A stretch of DNA of 64,000 bases. It comes from Paracoccus aestuariivivens. GTDB taxonomy: Bacteria > Pseudomonadota > Alphaproteobacteria > Rhodobacterales > Rhodobacteraceae. Positions 9,545 through 18,081 of this stretch are shown in pieces. The stretch lies in contig NZ_WMIE01000001.1 of the NCBI RefSeq assembly GCF_009711225.1, positions 372,001-436,000 on the forward strand, read 5' to 3'. The position numbers and the translations under genes are program-made. Below the pieces are notes generated by a model. The model had not been told where the DNA came from. It did not search any database and saw nothing but the letters and a program-made list of their open reading frames with translations. The number at the start of each line of letters is the position of its first letter. Position 1 is the stretch's first letter.

Positions 9545-9760
9545 TCACTCGGATAGAAGTGCGGTTGCCAACAGGGCAGCGGCGCTGAAAATGACGGCGA
9601 TCCCCGAAATCACCCAAGTTCTGACCATGGCCTGAATCCTGTGGGTTTCGGCCTGAATCTTCAGCGTCTCGGCCTGAAGTCTCAGAAATTTCAACCGATT
9701 TCGGGTTGTTCGGACATCGTCTGCCACTCGTTCGGGCGTCTGCGTCTTGCTGTCATGCAT
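9545..9760 (-). CDS. small coiled-coil membrane protein
   Basis: The predicted protein has 71 residues. The first ~45 are charged and helical with a heptad-like pattern (LKFLRLQAETLKIQAETHRI). One transmembrane helix follows (WVISGIAVIFSAAALLATALL) and then the C-terminus. The ATG start is preceded by AAGGGA at a slightly long spacing. No family is recognised. It lies between tRNA-Gly and the B12 ABC genes on the minus strand. A membrane anchor with a cytoplasmic coiled coil is the most that can be said. Confidence 0.6.
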   Translation of the reverse strand: MHDSKTQTPERVADDVRTTRNRLKFLRLQAETLKIQAETHRIQAMVRTWVISGIAVIFSAAALLATALLSE

Positions 9761-9838
9761 CGGAATCGTCCCTTGCGACAGACTGACGCAAGCGACGGCG
9801 CGTGGCAGAGCGATTTCGCAACCTCGGTTAACTGCCGG

Positions 9839-10603
9839 TTAATTCGCGCCCTGAGACGAGGCCGTATCGATCACCTGAAACAGCATCCCTTCGGGTCCGA
9901 CCGACATCTGGGCGGTAATGCCGAAGCTTTGTGCCAGATGACCCGCAGTCAGCACCTTGGCGGGCGGGCCATCTGCGACGATTCGTCCGTGGTCCAACAG
10001 GATCAATCGCGTGCAATGGCGCGCCGCCAGCCCCAGATCGTGCAGCGAAGCCAGCACCGCCTTGCCTTGCGCGGCCAAACCCGCGAACAACCGCATGACG
10101 CTGATCTGGGCCGCAGGGTCCAGTCCGGCAATCGGTTCATCCGCCATCAGCAGCGGCGTATCCTGCGCCAAGGCGCGCGCAATCAGAACGCGGGCCTGCT
10201 CGCCACCCGATAGCGAGGTGGCCGCGCGGTGGCGCAAGCCCTGCAGTTCCAGCGCGGCGATAGCCTGCTCGGTCGCGGCGCGATCGCTTGCGCTGGCAGC
10301 GTCGGGATGGGCGATGCGACCCAAGGCGACCAAGGACTCGACCGGCATCGGCCATGCGATCTCGCGCCCTTGCGGCATAAAGGCCGCCGCGCGGGCGCGT
10401 TCGCGCACCGACATATCTGCCAGCGAGGACCAGCCTTGCGCCGGTATCAACCCCAGCGATGCGCGCAGAAGCGTGGTCTTGCCCGCGCCGTTGCGTCCGA
10501 TTAGCCCGACGAACTCGCCAGGCGCGATCGACAGGTTGATCCCGTCCAGAACCTGTCGGCCATCCTGCGTGCAACACATGTCCGAAAGCATCAACAAAGT
10601 CAT
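9839..10603 (-). CDS. btuD: vitamin B12 ABC transporter ATPase (BtuD-like)
   Basis: This 254-residue ABC ATPase powers import through the BtuC-type permease encoded just upstream. It has Walker A (GRNGAGKTTLLRASLG, residues 37-52), signature LSGGEQARVLIARAL, Walker B LLMADEPIAGLD and the switch His (ASLHDLGLAARH). By sequence alone, haem, siderophore and cobalamin ATPases of this class look alike. The cobalamin riboswitch at the head of the operon decides for B12. Its start overlaps the permease stop by four bases (ATGA), and it is the last gene of the btuBFCD operon. Confidence 0.92.
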   Translation of the reverse strand: MTLLMLSDMCCTQDGRQVLDGINLSIAPGEFVGLIGRNGAGKTTLLRASLGLIPAQGWSSLADMSVRERARAAAFMPQGREIAWPMPVESLVALGRIAHPDAASASDRAATEQAIAALELQGLRHRAATSLSGGEQARVLIARALAQDTPLLMADEPIAGLDPAAQISVMRLFAGLAAQGKAVLASLHDLGLAARHCTRLILLDHGRIVADGPPAKVLTAGHLAQSFGITAQMSVGPEGMLFQVIDTASSQGAN

Positions 10604-11601
10604 GCGCCGGATCTCCGCGTCTTCAGGATCAGGTGCAGGAAGAACGGCGCCCCGATCAGTGCAGTCAACACGCCCAGCTTGATATCACGCTCGGGCGCGA
10701 TGGTGCGGACAGCCAGATCCGCAGCCAGAACCATCGCCGCTCCGCCCAAGGCCGAGACCGGTATCAGCCGCGAAGGACGCCCGCTGACCGAGCGGCGCAG
10801 GATGTGGGGCACGACAAGACCGACGAAGCCGATCGCCCCCGCAACCGCCGTCGCACCACCGATCAGCGCAGCCGTGCCCGCCACCAGCGTCAGCCTGAGT
10901 CTGGTCAGGTTGATCCCGCTGCTGGCTGCCGCATCCTCGCCCAGGGTCAGTGCATCCAGCCCCCGTCCGGTCGCCAGAAGCAACGCCGCGCCGACCAGCA
11001 TGAATGGCAACGCGATCCAGACATGCAGCATCGAGCGATCCGCAAGCGAGCCCAGCATCCAGAAGATGATCTCGTTCGCCGCGAACGGATTTGGCGACAG
11101 GTTCAGCACCAACGAGGTAGCCGCCCCTGCCAAGGCGGAAATCGCGATACCGGACAGGATCAAGGCCAGTGCCCCGCCCTGCGGTCCGGCAAGCAGCAGG
11201 ACCAGAATGACCGAGCCCGAAGCCCCGACCAGTGCCGCAAGCGGCAATCCCAGCGGAAAAGCAGCCGCCAGACCCAGTTGAATCGCCAGTACCGCGCCTA
11301 GCGCCGCTGAGCCGCTGGTGCCTACCAGACCGGGCTCGGCCAGCGGGTTGCGCAGAAATCCCTGCATGACTGCGCCGGACATGCCCAATGCCGCGCCGAC
11401 CATGACCCCCAGCAGGGCGCGCGGCAGACGTATCTCGCGCATGACCAGTTGCAGCATTTCGGGGCCTTGGCCGAACAACGCGCGCAGGCAATCCCACATG
11501 CCCAGCCGCGCGGGACCGACCAGAAGCGAGGCAAGAAACAGCGTCAGGACCAGACAGGACAACCCGGTCAGCAATGCGGGATATGTTGCGCCGCGCGTCA
11601 T
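10600..11601 (-). CDS. btuC: vitamin B12 ABC transporter permease (FecCD/BtuC family)
   Basis: This 333-residue polytopic protein of the FecCD family has about ten membrane helices. Family landmarks are REIRLPRALLGVMVGAALG followed by AVMQGFLRNPLAEPGLVG, the central VLNLSPNPFAANEIIFWMLG, and VGLVVPHILRRSVSGR near the C-terminus. It forms the membrane channel of a B12 importer with BtuF and BtuD. Both junctions with neighbouring genes are 4-base ATGA overlaps, indicating one transcript under the cobalamin riboswitch. Confidence 0.92.
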   Translation of the reverse strand: MTRGATYPALLTGLSCLVLTLFLASLLVGPARLGMWDCLRALFGQGPEMLQLVMREIRLPRALLGVMVGAALGMSGAVMQGFLRNPLAEPGLVGTSGSAALGAVLAIQLGLAAAFPLGLPLAALVGASGSVILVLLLAGPQGGALALILSGIAISALAGAATSLVLNLSPNPFAANEIIFWMLGSLADRSMLHVWIALPFMLVGAALLLATGRGLDALTLGEDAAASSGINLTRLRLTLVAGTAALIGGATAVAGAIGFVGLVVPHILRRSVSGRPSRLIPVSALGGAAMVLAADLAVRTIAPERDIKLGVLTALIGAPFFLHLILKTRRSGA

Positions 11602-12434
11602 TGTGCCAGCTTTCCTGCCATCCGCACGGCACGCAATTCGCGGATCGCGTCCAGCACATGCGGCGTGCCGCAGATCCAGTTGCGATCCTCGACCGATGCA
11701 TGAGGCTGACGCGCGATCAGTGCATACAGGGCGGGATGGTCCAGCGTTTCTTCGGAGCGCGCGTGGCCGCGATTCTTTTCGGCCAGCACGATCAGGTCCG
11801 GTTGGGCCAGCACAAGCCGCTCAAGCGGCACCGTACCCCCGACCGTGATGCCGAATTCAGCCGCGAGGTTGCGATATCCCGCCGCCCTGAGGATCGCCCC
11901 CGCCAAGCTGTCGTGACCCGCGACATAACCGTTCGCGCCATAGATGATGGCGCTTGGCAGCGGATGCTCGTTGGATTCCAGCGCAGAAAGCCCCGCGTCG
12001 AAATCCGCGACCACCTGATCGGCCATCGCCTCGCGCCCCAGCACCTGTCCCATCTGCAGCACGTTGTCGCGGATGTCGTGAAGATTGGTTTCAGGCGGGA
12101 ATACCTCGATCCTGACGCCAAGGCGCGACAGCATCCGCAGGGTGTCGGGCGGGGTGAAAGCACCGGCCAGAACCAGATCGGGCTTGAGCAGAAAGACCTC
12201 TTCGGCGCTGGCACGATTGGCAGGAATTGCGGCGGCCTTGGTCTGCATCACCGACGAGGCCGGATCATGCGCAAGATATGAAACCGAGATCAATTGCCCC
12301 GGCGCGGCAAGCTCCAGCGCCAATTGATCGGTACACAGGTTGATCGAGACGACCCGTCGAGGCGCCTCGGCCGCTGCAACCGAGGCCCCAAGCGCCAGCC
12401 CGCCCGCGAGGCAGACGGTCTGGCACCATGCCAT
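11598..12434 (-). CDS. btuF: periplasmic cobalamin-binding protein (BtuF-like)
   Basis: This class III periplasmic binding protein starts RRVVSINLCTDQLALEL after a signal peptide (LAGGLALGASVAAA). It carries the helical-backbone pattern SRLGVRIEVFPPETNLHDIRDNV. I chose the ATG at 12434, which forms a TGATG junction with the btuB stop and gives 278 residues. An ATG two codons earlier (12440) is equally possible, and the frame stays open further upstream into btuB. It delivers B12 from the outer-membrane receptor BtuB to the BtuCD transporter. A siderophore-binding role cannot be excluded from sequence alone. Confidence 0.9.
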   Translation of the reverse strand: MAWCQTVCLAGGLALGASVAAAEAPRRVVSINLCTDQLALELAAPGQLISVSYLAHDPASSVMQTKAAAIPANRASAEEVFLLKPDLVLAGAFTPPDTLRMLSRLGVRIEVFPPETNLHDIRDNVLQMGQVLGREAMADQVVADFDAGLSALESNEHPLPSAIIYGANGYVAGHDSLAGAILRAAGYRNLAAEFGITVGGTVPLERLVLAQPDLIVLAEKNRGHARSEETLDHPALYALIARQPHASVEDRNWICGTPHVLDAIRELRAVRMAGKLAQ

Positions 12435-14317
12435 CACCATTTCGCTTCCAGGCCCGCATAAACAGCACGGTCCTGCGAGGCATAACCCCAAACGTCCGAA
12501 TATTCCTCGTCGAACAGGTTCACGATGCGACCGGTAACGCGGACGTTCCCCGTCAGATCGTAGCCGCCCGACAGGTTGACGGTGGTATAATCGGGCAGTT
12601 CCTTGGTTTCGGACGCGCCCCAGAACTGGGTGTCGTAATTGCCCGCGACATGGCGCAGATCGGCGGTGACCCAGCCCCGCCCTTCGAACAGCGCGAGGGT
12701 AGCTGACAACCCCAATTCGTGCCGAGGGCGGCGGATCTCGACCGAACCGTCGGGGTTTTTCGCGTCGAGATAGGTGTAGGTCAACCCGATATCCAGATCC
12801 TCGGTCGCCTTCACCTTGGCCGCCACTTCGACGCCCTGATGCGGGCTTTCGCCAGACTGGTTGACATAGGTCGAGCGGCCATCCGCAACCCCGCCATAGA
12901 CATAGGTCACCTCATCCTCGATCCTCTCGCGGAAGAATGTCACGTCGACCGACCCGCGGCCATCAGGCAATTGCGCCTCGACCCCCAGATCGAAGCCCGA
13001 GTTCTTCTCGGGTTTCAGGTAGGGATTGCCCACTGTGTAGGTATCGTTCGAGTAAAGCTCGTAATAGGACGGATTGACCAACCCCGTGCCCGCCGAAGCG
13101 TGCAGCCGGAACGGACGGTCGGGCATTTGCCACGACACACCAAGGTTCCAACTGGTGAAATCCTCGAACACCTTGTTGTTGTCACGGCGAAGTCCCGCTT
13201 GCAGGTCCAGCCCGTTATCCAGAAAAGCGCGATATTCCAATGCCACCGACGACATCTCGCGCGAGAAATCCGGCGCCAACGAAGATTCGTCGGTCTGCTT
13301 TTCAACCAGCACGTTCAACAAATGCGACGCATCCGCGACTGCCTGACCGTCCAGACCGAAGCTGAGACGATACTTCCATTTGTCGGTCTCGCCGCGGGCC
13401 TCGGGCGCGCCGGTATCGCTGCTTTTGGACACACTGTTCTGGTATTCCAACCGTTGGGTCAGCCGACCGTCCAGCGCGGAATATTCGCCCCAGACCGCGC
13501 CCTGAAACTCGTTCCGGTCGAAATACAGGCTGTCATCGTCAATGACGTAACTTTCGGCATCCGTGGCCGACAGGTAGTCCTCGCGGTCGTAATCGTAGTG
13601 TTCCTTGGCGCGACGCAGGCTGCCCCCGACGCGCAGGTCGTCGGTCGCCTGATACCAGCCCGACAGGCCGATGGTTTTGCGGTTGATTCCGTCTTTCTCG
13701 CCGCCATCGCCCGACTGGTCAAAACCGTGGTCGTCCCGTGCCGAAAGGTTCAGCGCGAGCCCGCCCCGATCGCCGTTCTGGCTAACATGGGCCGAGGCCG
13801 CCGCACCGTTCCCGACTTCGACCCTGCCACCGTAGCTGAGGCCCCGCTCCCCCTTGTCGGTGATGATATTGATCACCCCGGCCGAGGCGTTCGAGCCGTA
13901 ATAGACCGATTGCGGGCCACGCAGAACCTCGATGCGCTCGATATTCGCGGTTTCAAGGCCGCTCAGGACATATTCATCCGCACCGCCCGCAGCCTCGATC
14001 CCGTCGATCAGGATCAGCGTATGATCGGCCTCGGCGCCGCGAATCCGGACCTGGGTATAGCTGGAGCCAGTGCTGCTGACGGACACGCCGGGAAGCGCGC
14101 GCAAGGCGTCCTGTACGGTCAGCAGGCCGCGCTCCTTGATCTCGTCGGCGGTGACGACGCTATGGGCGCGGCCATAGCCGTCGCTGGCCACCGGCAGGAA
14201 GCCCGCCGACAGCACAAGCGGGTCCAGTGTGATCTGGCTGGCCTGCTCTTGTCCGGCGGCAAGGCCGGGCAGCGTGGCGACAATCAGGGCTAGCGACGAA
14301 CTTTGGATACGGATCAT
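12434..14317 (-). CDS. btuB: TonB-dependent vitamin B12 outer-membrane receptor
   Basis: This 627-residue TonB-dependent receptor has a signal peptide ending near residue 22 (LPGLAAGQ). A TonB-box-like LDPLVLSAG precedes the plug domain (TADEIKERGLLTVQDALRALPG, then VRIRGAEADHTLILIDGIE and IEVLRGPQSVYYGSNA). The 22-strand barrel ends in aromatic WGYASQDRAVYAGLEAKW, with lysine rather than the usual terminal phenylalanine position being followed by tryptophan. It is the first gene after the cobalamin riboswitch, which argues strongly for B12 or another corrinoid as substrate. It is followed directly by btuFCD. Confidence 0.95.
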   Translation of the reverse strand: MIRIQSSSLALIVATLPGLAAGQEQASQITLDPLVLSAGFLPVASDGYGRAHSVVTADEIKERGLLTVQDALRALPGVSVSSTGSSYTQVRIRGAEADHTLILIDGIEAAGGADEYVLSGLETANIERIEVLRGPQSVYYGSNASAGVINIITDKGERGLSYGGRVEVGNGAAASAHVSQNGDRGGLALNLSARDDHGFDQSGDGGEKDGINRKTIGLSGWYQATDDLRVGGSLRRAKEHYDYDREDYLSATDAESYVIDDDSLYFDRNEFQGAVWGEYSALDGRLTQRLEYQNSVSKSSDTGAPEARGETDKWKYRLSFGLDGQAVADASHLLNVLVEKQTDESSLAPDFSREMSSVALEYRAFLDNGLDLQAGLRRDNNKVFEDFTSWNLGVSWQMPDRPFRLHASAGTGLVNPSYYELYSNDTYTVGNPYLKPEKNSGFDLGVEAQLPDGRGSVDVTFFRERIEDEVTYVYGGVADGRSTYVNQSGESPHQGVEVAAKVKATEDLDIGLTYTYLDAKNPDGSVEIRRPRHELGLSATLALFEGRGWVTADLRHVAGNYDTQFWGASETKELPDYTTVNLSGGYDLTGNVRVTGRIVNLFDEEYSDVWGYASQDRAVYAGLEAKW

Positions 14318-14460
14318 GTCCGGGCCTTTCTGTGCAGGCGAACCTGCCGATCTGCGTGGTATGCGGTCAGGGCCGGTTCATGGCGCCTTCGCAAAGGATG
14401 TGGCTTCACCACTGCGGATCGCCGCTTTCCGGACGCGCCCCGCGCCGGAAATGGGTGAGT
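14318..14460 (-). promoter_or_regulatory. expression platform between B12 riboswitch and btuB
   Basis: This GC-rich segment lies between the aptamer and the btuB start. I see no clean hairpin followed by a T-run, so control of translation or of Rho access is more likely than intrinsic termination. This is inference only. Confidence 0.35.
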
Positions 14461-14645
14461 GCTGCGGCAGGTCTCCTGGCTTGCGGGTCAAGGCTCGGGT
14501 CGGCCTTCCCAGAGGATCAGCCTCCAGTGACGCGAATGACCCTTGCTCGCCGCACACAGTTGCGGGGGCAGCCGCGGATTTGCCTGCTGACAGGCGCACC
14601 GCGTTCCCTTTTCATCCGGTCGAATACCGGAACCGTAGCAATGCC
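14461..14645 (-). ncRNA. cobalamin (adenosylcobalamin-type) riboswitch
   Basis: Read on the minus strand, the region shows the ordered conserved blocks of the B12 riboswitch: GGGAACGCGGTG (14608 down), AAATCC, GGCTGCCCCCGCAACTGT (the B12 box), AGGGTCA, a variant of GCCACTG reading GTCACTGG, GGGAAGG, and the 3' block CCAGGAGACCTGCC. It lies in the leader about 145 bases before btuB and should repress B12 uptake when cobalamin is plentiful. Confidence 0.97.
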
Positions 14646-14694
14646 GCTGTTGGCGCAGACAGGGCCGCGCTGTCAAGCGGATCGGCTATGTTCC

Positions 14695-14729
14695 GGCCGC
14701 GACGCCCTTTCTTTCACGGCGTCGCGGCC
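14695..14729. repeat. 12-bp perfect inverted repeat between btuB and the xpaC-like operon
   Basis: GGCCGCGACGCC (14695-14706) is repeated in inverted orientation at 14718-14729 with an 11-base gap. It sits in the divergent intergenic region, upstream of both the riboswitch leader and the small ORF at 14782. It could be an operator or a bidirectional hairpin. No T-run flanks it. Confidence 0.6.
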
Positions 14730-14781
14730 CTATATCCTGCGGGAAACCGGTCCCGCCCACCACCGCAGCGAAAGGAAACAG

Positions 14782-14865
14782 ATGTCCGGGAAAGCGACGA
14801 AACGCCTGTCCTTCTTTCTGTTGATGGGATTGACCCTATACGCCTCGTTTGTTGGCGCGGGCTGA
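14782..14865 (+). CDS. very small hydrophobic peptide (27 aa)
   Basis: A 28-codon frame starts with ATG after a good ribosome-binding site (GAAAGGAAACAG). It encodes a short basic N-terminus (MSGKATKR) and one hydrophobic helix (LSFFLLMGLTLYASFVGAG). It ends 9 bases before the xpaC-like gene, and its stop region supplies the GAGGACAGGA ribosome-binding site of that gene. It could be a real small membrane peptide or a leader that couples translation. No family is recognised. Confidence 0.45.
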   Translation: MSGKATKRLSFFLLMGLTLYASFVGAG

Positions 14866-14874
14866 GGACAGGAC

Positions 14875-15855
14875 ATGGCCAAACGCTTTGGAGGAAGGTT
14901 CTCGCCGCTTGGACGCGCGCAGACCGGGGATGACGCTCTGGCCGCAACCCGGCCACCGCCCCGCCCGATCCACCATCCGCTGGAATCGCGCACCCGCTGG
15001 ATCACCATCATGGCGACCCCGCTTTTGCTCAGCGCGTTCTGGCAAGCTCCATTCGGTCTGGTCATGCAACTCCTGGCTTTTGGCGGCATAGCTGCCGGCA
15101 TGATGCTGACCCGTGAGGGCCTGCAGGCCGAGGCCACCTATGACGCCCGCCGCGTGGCGCGCAGGCCCGCCGTTCCACGCAAGCTGTTCGGCGGCATCCT
15201 GACCGGACTTGGCCTTGCACTGGGCTCGTACGTGCCGGGGGCCGAACTCGGCGCGGGAGTGATCGGTGTCGCAGGCGCCGTGCTGCACTGGCTGTCCTTC
15301 GGCACCGACCCGATGCGGGACAAAGGGATGGAGGGCATCGACAGCTTCCAGCAGGACCGCGCCGCCCGCATCATCTCGGAGGGTGAGGCCAATCTGAAGG
15401 CGATGAACGATGCGATCCTGCGCACCGGCGACCGCCGCCTTGAAGCACGGGTCAATTTGTTCGCCGCCACCGCCCGCGAACTTTTCGCCCGTATCGAGCA
15501 AGACCCCGGCGATATCGCCGCCACGCGCCGCTATCTGGGCGTCTATCTGCAAGGCGCGCGCGATGCGACGGTGAAATTCTCGGATCTTTATGCCCAGACC
15601 CATGATGTCAGGGCGCGACAAGACTTCGAAACGCTGCTGAACGATCTGGAAACCCAGTTCGCCGCGCAAACCCGCAAGCTGGTCCAAGGCGGTCGCACCG
15701 ATCTGGATATCGAGATCGGCGTGCTGCGTGACCGTCTGGCCCGCGAAGGCCTGCTTCGACCGGCATCCGCGCCGACGCCCGAGGCGGGACTCGAGGTTCC
15801 GATGACCATGGATGATCTGCTGATCCCCCGCGAAAGCGAAAAGCAGCGCCGCTGA
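14875..15855 (+). CDS. XpaC-like protein (5-bromo-4-chloroindolyl phosphate hydrolysis family)
   Basis: The protein has 326 residues. Two hydrophobic segments lie near residues 45-85 ([20 protein letters not shown] and GIAAGMML), and a further one lies around 105-140. A long soluble helical C-terminal domain follows, with regular Arg/Glu/Leu helices ([36 protein letters not shown]). This is the layout of the XpaC family, often found with TelA (toxic anion resistance). No telA gene is present here. The family name refers to an old phenotype and no enzymatic activity is established. Its stop overlaps the truA start (TGATG). Confidence 0.75.
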   Translation: MAKRFGGRFSPLGRAQTGDDALAATRPPPRPIHHPLESRTRWITIMATPLLLSAFWQAPFGLVMQLLAFGGIAAGMMLTREGLQAEATYDARRVARRPAVPRKLFGGILTGLGLALGSYVPGAELGAGVIGVAGAVLHWLSFGTDPMRDKGMEGIDSFQQDRAARIISEGEANLKAMNDAILRTGDRRLEARVNLFAATARELFARIEQDPGDIAATRRYLGVYLQGARDATVKFSDLYAQTHDVRARQDFETLLNDLETQFAAQTRKLVQGGRTDLDIEIGVLRDRLAREGLLRPASAPTPEAGLEVPMTMDDLLIPRESEKQRR

Positions 15856-16643
15856 TGCCCCGTTACGCCTTATTGATCGAATATGACGGCTCCCCGTTTG
15901 CCGGTTGGCAAGCGCAGGCGGACCAGCCCAGCGTTCAGGGTGCAATCGAATCCGCCTTGGCCCGTCTGGATGCAGGCTTTGCCAACGGAGCAAGGATTGC
16001 CGCTGCCGGTCGCACCGATTCCGGCGTCCACGGCACGGGTCAGGTCGCCCATGCCGATCTGCAACGCGAATGGGACCCTTTCCGGCTGTCCGAGGCACTG
16101 AACTGGCATCTGAAACCCGCCCCCGTGGCAGTGCTTGCAGCGGTGCGCGTCGACGATGACTTCCATGCGAGGTTCTCGGCAACCGAGCGGCGCTACGTCT
16201 TTCGCCTGATCGCCCGTCGCGCGCCCGTCACACATGAGCGCGGTCGGGTCTGGCAGGTTCTGAACCCGCTGGACATTACAGCCATGCGGGACGGGGCCGC
16301 GCACCTGATCGGGCTGCACGATTTCACGACCTTCCGCTCGACCATGTGCCAGTCGGCCAGTCCGGTGAAGACGCTGGACCAGATCCGCATCGACGAGCAC
16401 GAAATCCCGCAAGGGCGCGAATATCGCTTCCACATGCGCGCGCGGTCATTCCTGCACAATCAGGTCCGCTCGATCGTCGGTACGCTCGAGCGCGTCGGCG
16501 CAGGTTCCTGGGCACCCGAGCGCGTTGCCGAGGCCCTTGCCGCAAAGGATCGTGCGGCTTGTGGTCCGGTCTGTCCGCCACAGGGACTGTATCTTTCAGG
16601 GGTGGGCTATCCGCAGGACCCGTTCGGGATCGGCCGCGGCTAG
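15855..16643 (+). CDS. truA: tRNA pseudouridine(38-40) synthase TruA
   Basis: This 262-residue enzyme converts uridines 38, 39 and 40 in the tRNA anticodon stem to pseudouridine. The start reads [18 protein letters not shown], as in TruA. The catalytic aspartate lies in [18 protein letters not shown] (GRTDxGVHA motif). The C-terminal [20 protein letters not shown] stretch is also typical. It is translationally coupled to the xpaC-like gene and converges on the sugar transferase gene. Confidence 0.97.
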   Translation: MPRYALLIEYDGSPFAGWQAQADQPSVQGAIESALARLDAGFANGARIAAAGRTDSGVHGTGQVAHADLQREWDPFRLSEALNWHLKPAPVAVLAAVRVDDDFHARFSATERRYVFRLIARRAPVTHERGRVWQVLNPLDITAMRDGAAHLIGLHDFTTFRSTMCQSASPVKTLDQIRIDEHEIPQGREYRFHMRARSFLHNQVRSIVGTLERVGAGSWAPERVAEALAAKDRAACGPVCPPQGLYLSGVGYPQDPFGIGRG

Positions 16644-16654
16644 GCAGCGAATCA

Positions 16655-17464
16655 CTATTCCGCAGGAACCTGCTCTTTCGGGCTACTTTTCTGGTTCGCG
16701 ACAACCGTCACGCCCGAGGGCAGACGACGGCGACCGCGACCCTGCCAGTTCGGAACCAGCACAGTCATCGCCGTATGCCAGATGATCCACAGGTCCATCC
16801 GCAGACCGCGCCGCCGCTGATAAATCAGATCAAGGCGCAATTTGGTCGGCAGGCAGCGGCGATAATAGGCAGCCTCGGTGGCCTCGGCGGTCTTGCAGCG
16901 CGCCATGATCCGATCCTCATGCGCGTGATAGATCATCGTCGCAAGGCCGGTCACGCCCGGACGGTTCCGCAAGACCTGATTGTAAAGGCTGGGGAAGCGC
17001 TCGACATATTCCGGCAGCGGAGGGCGCGGGCCGACAAAGCTCATATCGCCGCGCAGGATATTGAAAAGCTGGGGCAATTCGTCGATGCGGGTACGGCGCA
17101 GGAAGCGCCCGACGCGGGTGATGCGCCAGTGCTTATGTGCACCTGTCGCGCCCGAGTCATGTGCTTCGAGCAGCATGGTTCGAAACTTGAGCAGATTGAA
17201 CTTCTCGCCGGGTGCACGCATGCGCGGCGCGACGTAGAAAAGCGGCCGGCCTTGCGTGACCAGAAGCACGATTGCGACCAGCAAGATCACGAAGGAAAGC
17301 GGCACGAGCAGAAGCAACGCAAAGCTGAAATCGAAGGCCCGCTTGCCAAAAGTCATACCAATGCGCTTGACCTGCTTCTCGTCATTGATCCATGAAATCC
17401 CGACGCCTTGTGCCGGTTCCACGGAACGGTTCTGACGTCTGTCCCAATCGTGATGAATTGTCAC
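16655..17464 (-). CDS. undecaprenyl-phosphate sugar phosphotransferase (bacterial sugar transferase)
   Basis: The protein has up to 269 residues. An N-terminal membrane helix (DFSFALLLLVPLSFVILLVA) is followed by the catalytic domain of the WcaJ/ExoY family: LLKFRTML, then FLRRTRIDELPQLFNILRGD, FVGPRPPLPEY and RNRPGVTGLATM. These enzymes transfer a sugar-1-phosphate to the lipid carrier at the start of exopolysaccharide or O-antigen repeat synthesis. The start used is a GTG at 17464. A later ATG (17356, MTFGKRAFDFS) just before the helix is possible but has no ribosome-binding site. No other polysaccharide genes are near, so the product is unknown. Confidence 0.9.
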   Translation of the reverse strand: MTIHHDWDRRQNRSVEPAQGVGISWINDEKQVKRIGMTFGKRAFDFSFALLLLVPLSFVILLVAIVLLVTQGRPLFYVAPRMRAPGEKFNLLKFRTMLLEAHDSGATGAHKHWRITRVGRFLRRTRIDELPQLFNILRGDMSFVGPRPPLPEYVERFPSLYNQVLRNRPGVTGLATMIYHAHEDRIMARCKTAEATEAAYYRRCLPTKLRLDLIYQRRRGLRMDLWIIWHTAMTVLVPNWQGRGRRRLPSGVTVVANQKSSPKEQVPAE

Positions 17465-17625
17465 AGCGCGGTCCCGCTTAAGATTGTCAGCTCATTAACG
17501 TTTTTGCCTTAACATAGGGCATCCAAATTGAAAACCGACGCAAGGGGTAATGCGAGACTCACTTGCACGACCGTGTCCTTTCGGCCAGTCTTTGCCAACC
17601 TCGGACCTGACGGGACGGATCGAAT

Positions 17626-18081
17626 ATGCGGAAATTCCTGGTTTTTCTGGACGATTCGCGTGAATGTCTGAACGCAATCCGCTTTGCCGCGATGCGTGCC
17701 GCAAAGACAGGCGGTGCGGTGCAGGTTCTTGCAGTGATTCCCGCCTCCGAAATCCAGCACGGTCTTGGTGTGGCCGAGGTCATGCGCGCCGAGGCTTACG
17801 AGCGAATCCGCGCCCATTTCGAGGTCTTTGCCAAATGGATGCGCGACCGCCCCGGTGTCGAGCCAGAACTGGTCGTGCGCGAGGGCGAGCCGGGCAATGA
17901 ACTTCTGGCGCAGCTTGGCGACGACCCCGAGATCGGCATCGTCGTCCTAGCGGCTTCGGTCGAGAATACCGGCCCCGGGCCGCTGATTTCGCGCCTCATG
18001 CGCGAGATGGCGACGCTGCCCTGCCCGATCACCATCGTTCCCGGCGACATCTCTCGCGAACGACTGGAAGAAATCACCTGA
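17626..18081 (+). CDS. universal stress protein (UspA family)
   Basis: The protein has 151 residues, typical of a single Usp domain. It begins MRKFLVFLDDSRECLNAIRF, the usual first strand with the Asp that contacts nucleotide. The C-terminal half has a shortened loop with SRLMREMATLPCPITIVPG, unlike the full G-2x-G-9x-G-S/T ATP motif. ATP binding is therefore not assured. The stop overlaps the start of the CPBP gene (TGATG). Confidence 0.88.
   Translation: MRKFLVFLDDSRECLNAIRFAAMRAAKTGGAVQVLAVIPASEIQHGLGVAEVMRAEAYERIRAHFEVFAKWMRDRPGVEPELVVREGEPGNELLAQLGDDPEIGIVVLAASVENTGPGPLISRLMREMATLPCPITIVPGDISRERLEEIT

Noticed and set aside
17465..17625. FNR-type box (TTGAT-N4-ATCAA) before the universal stress protein gene
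   Set aside because: Looked for because such genes are often oxygen-regulated, but no match to the palindrome was found in the intergenic region.
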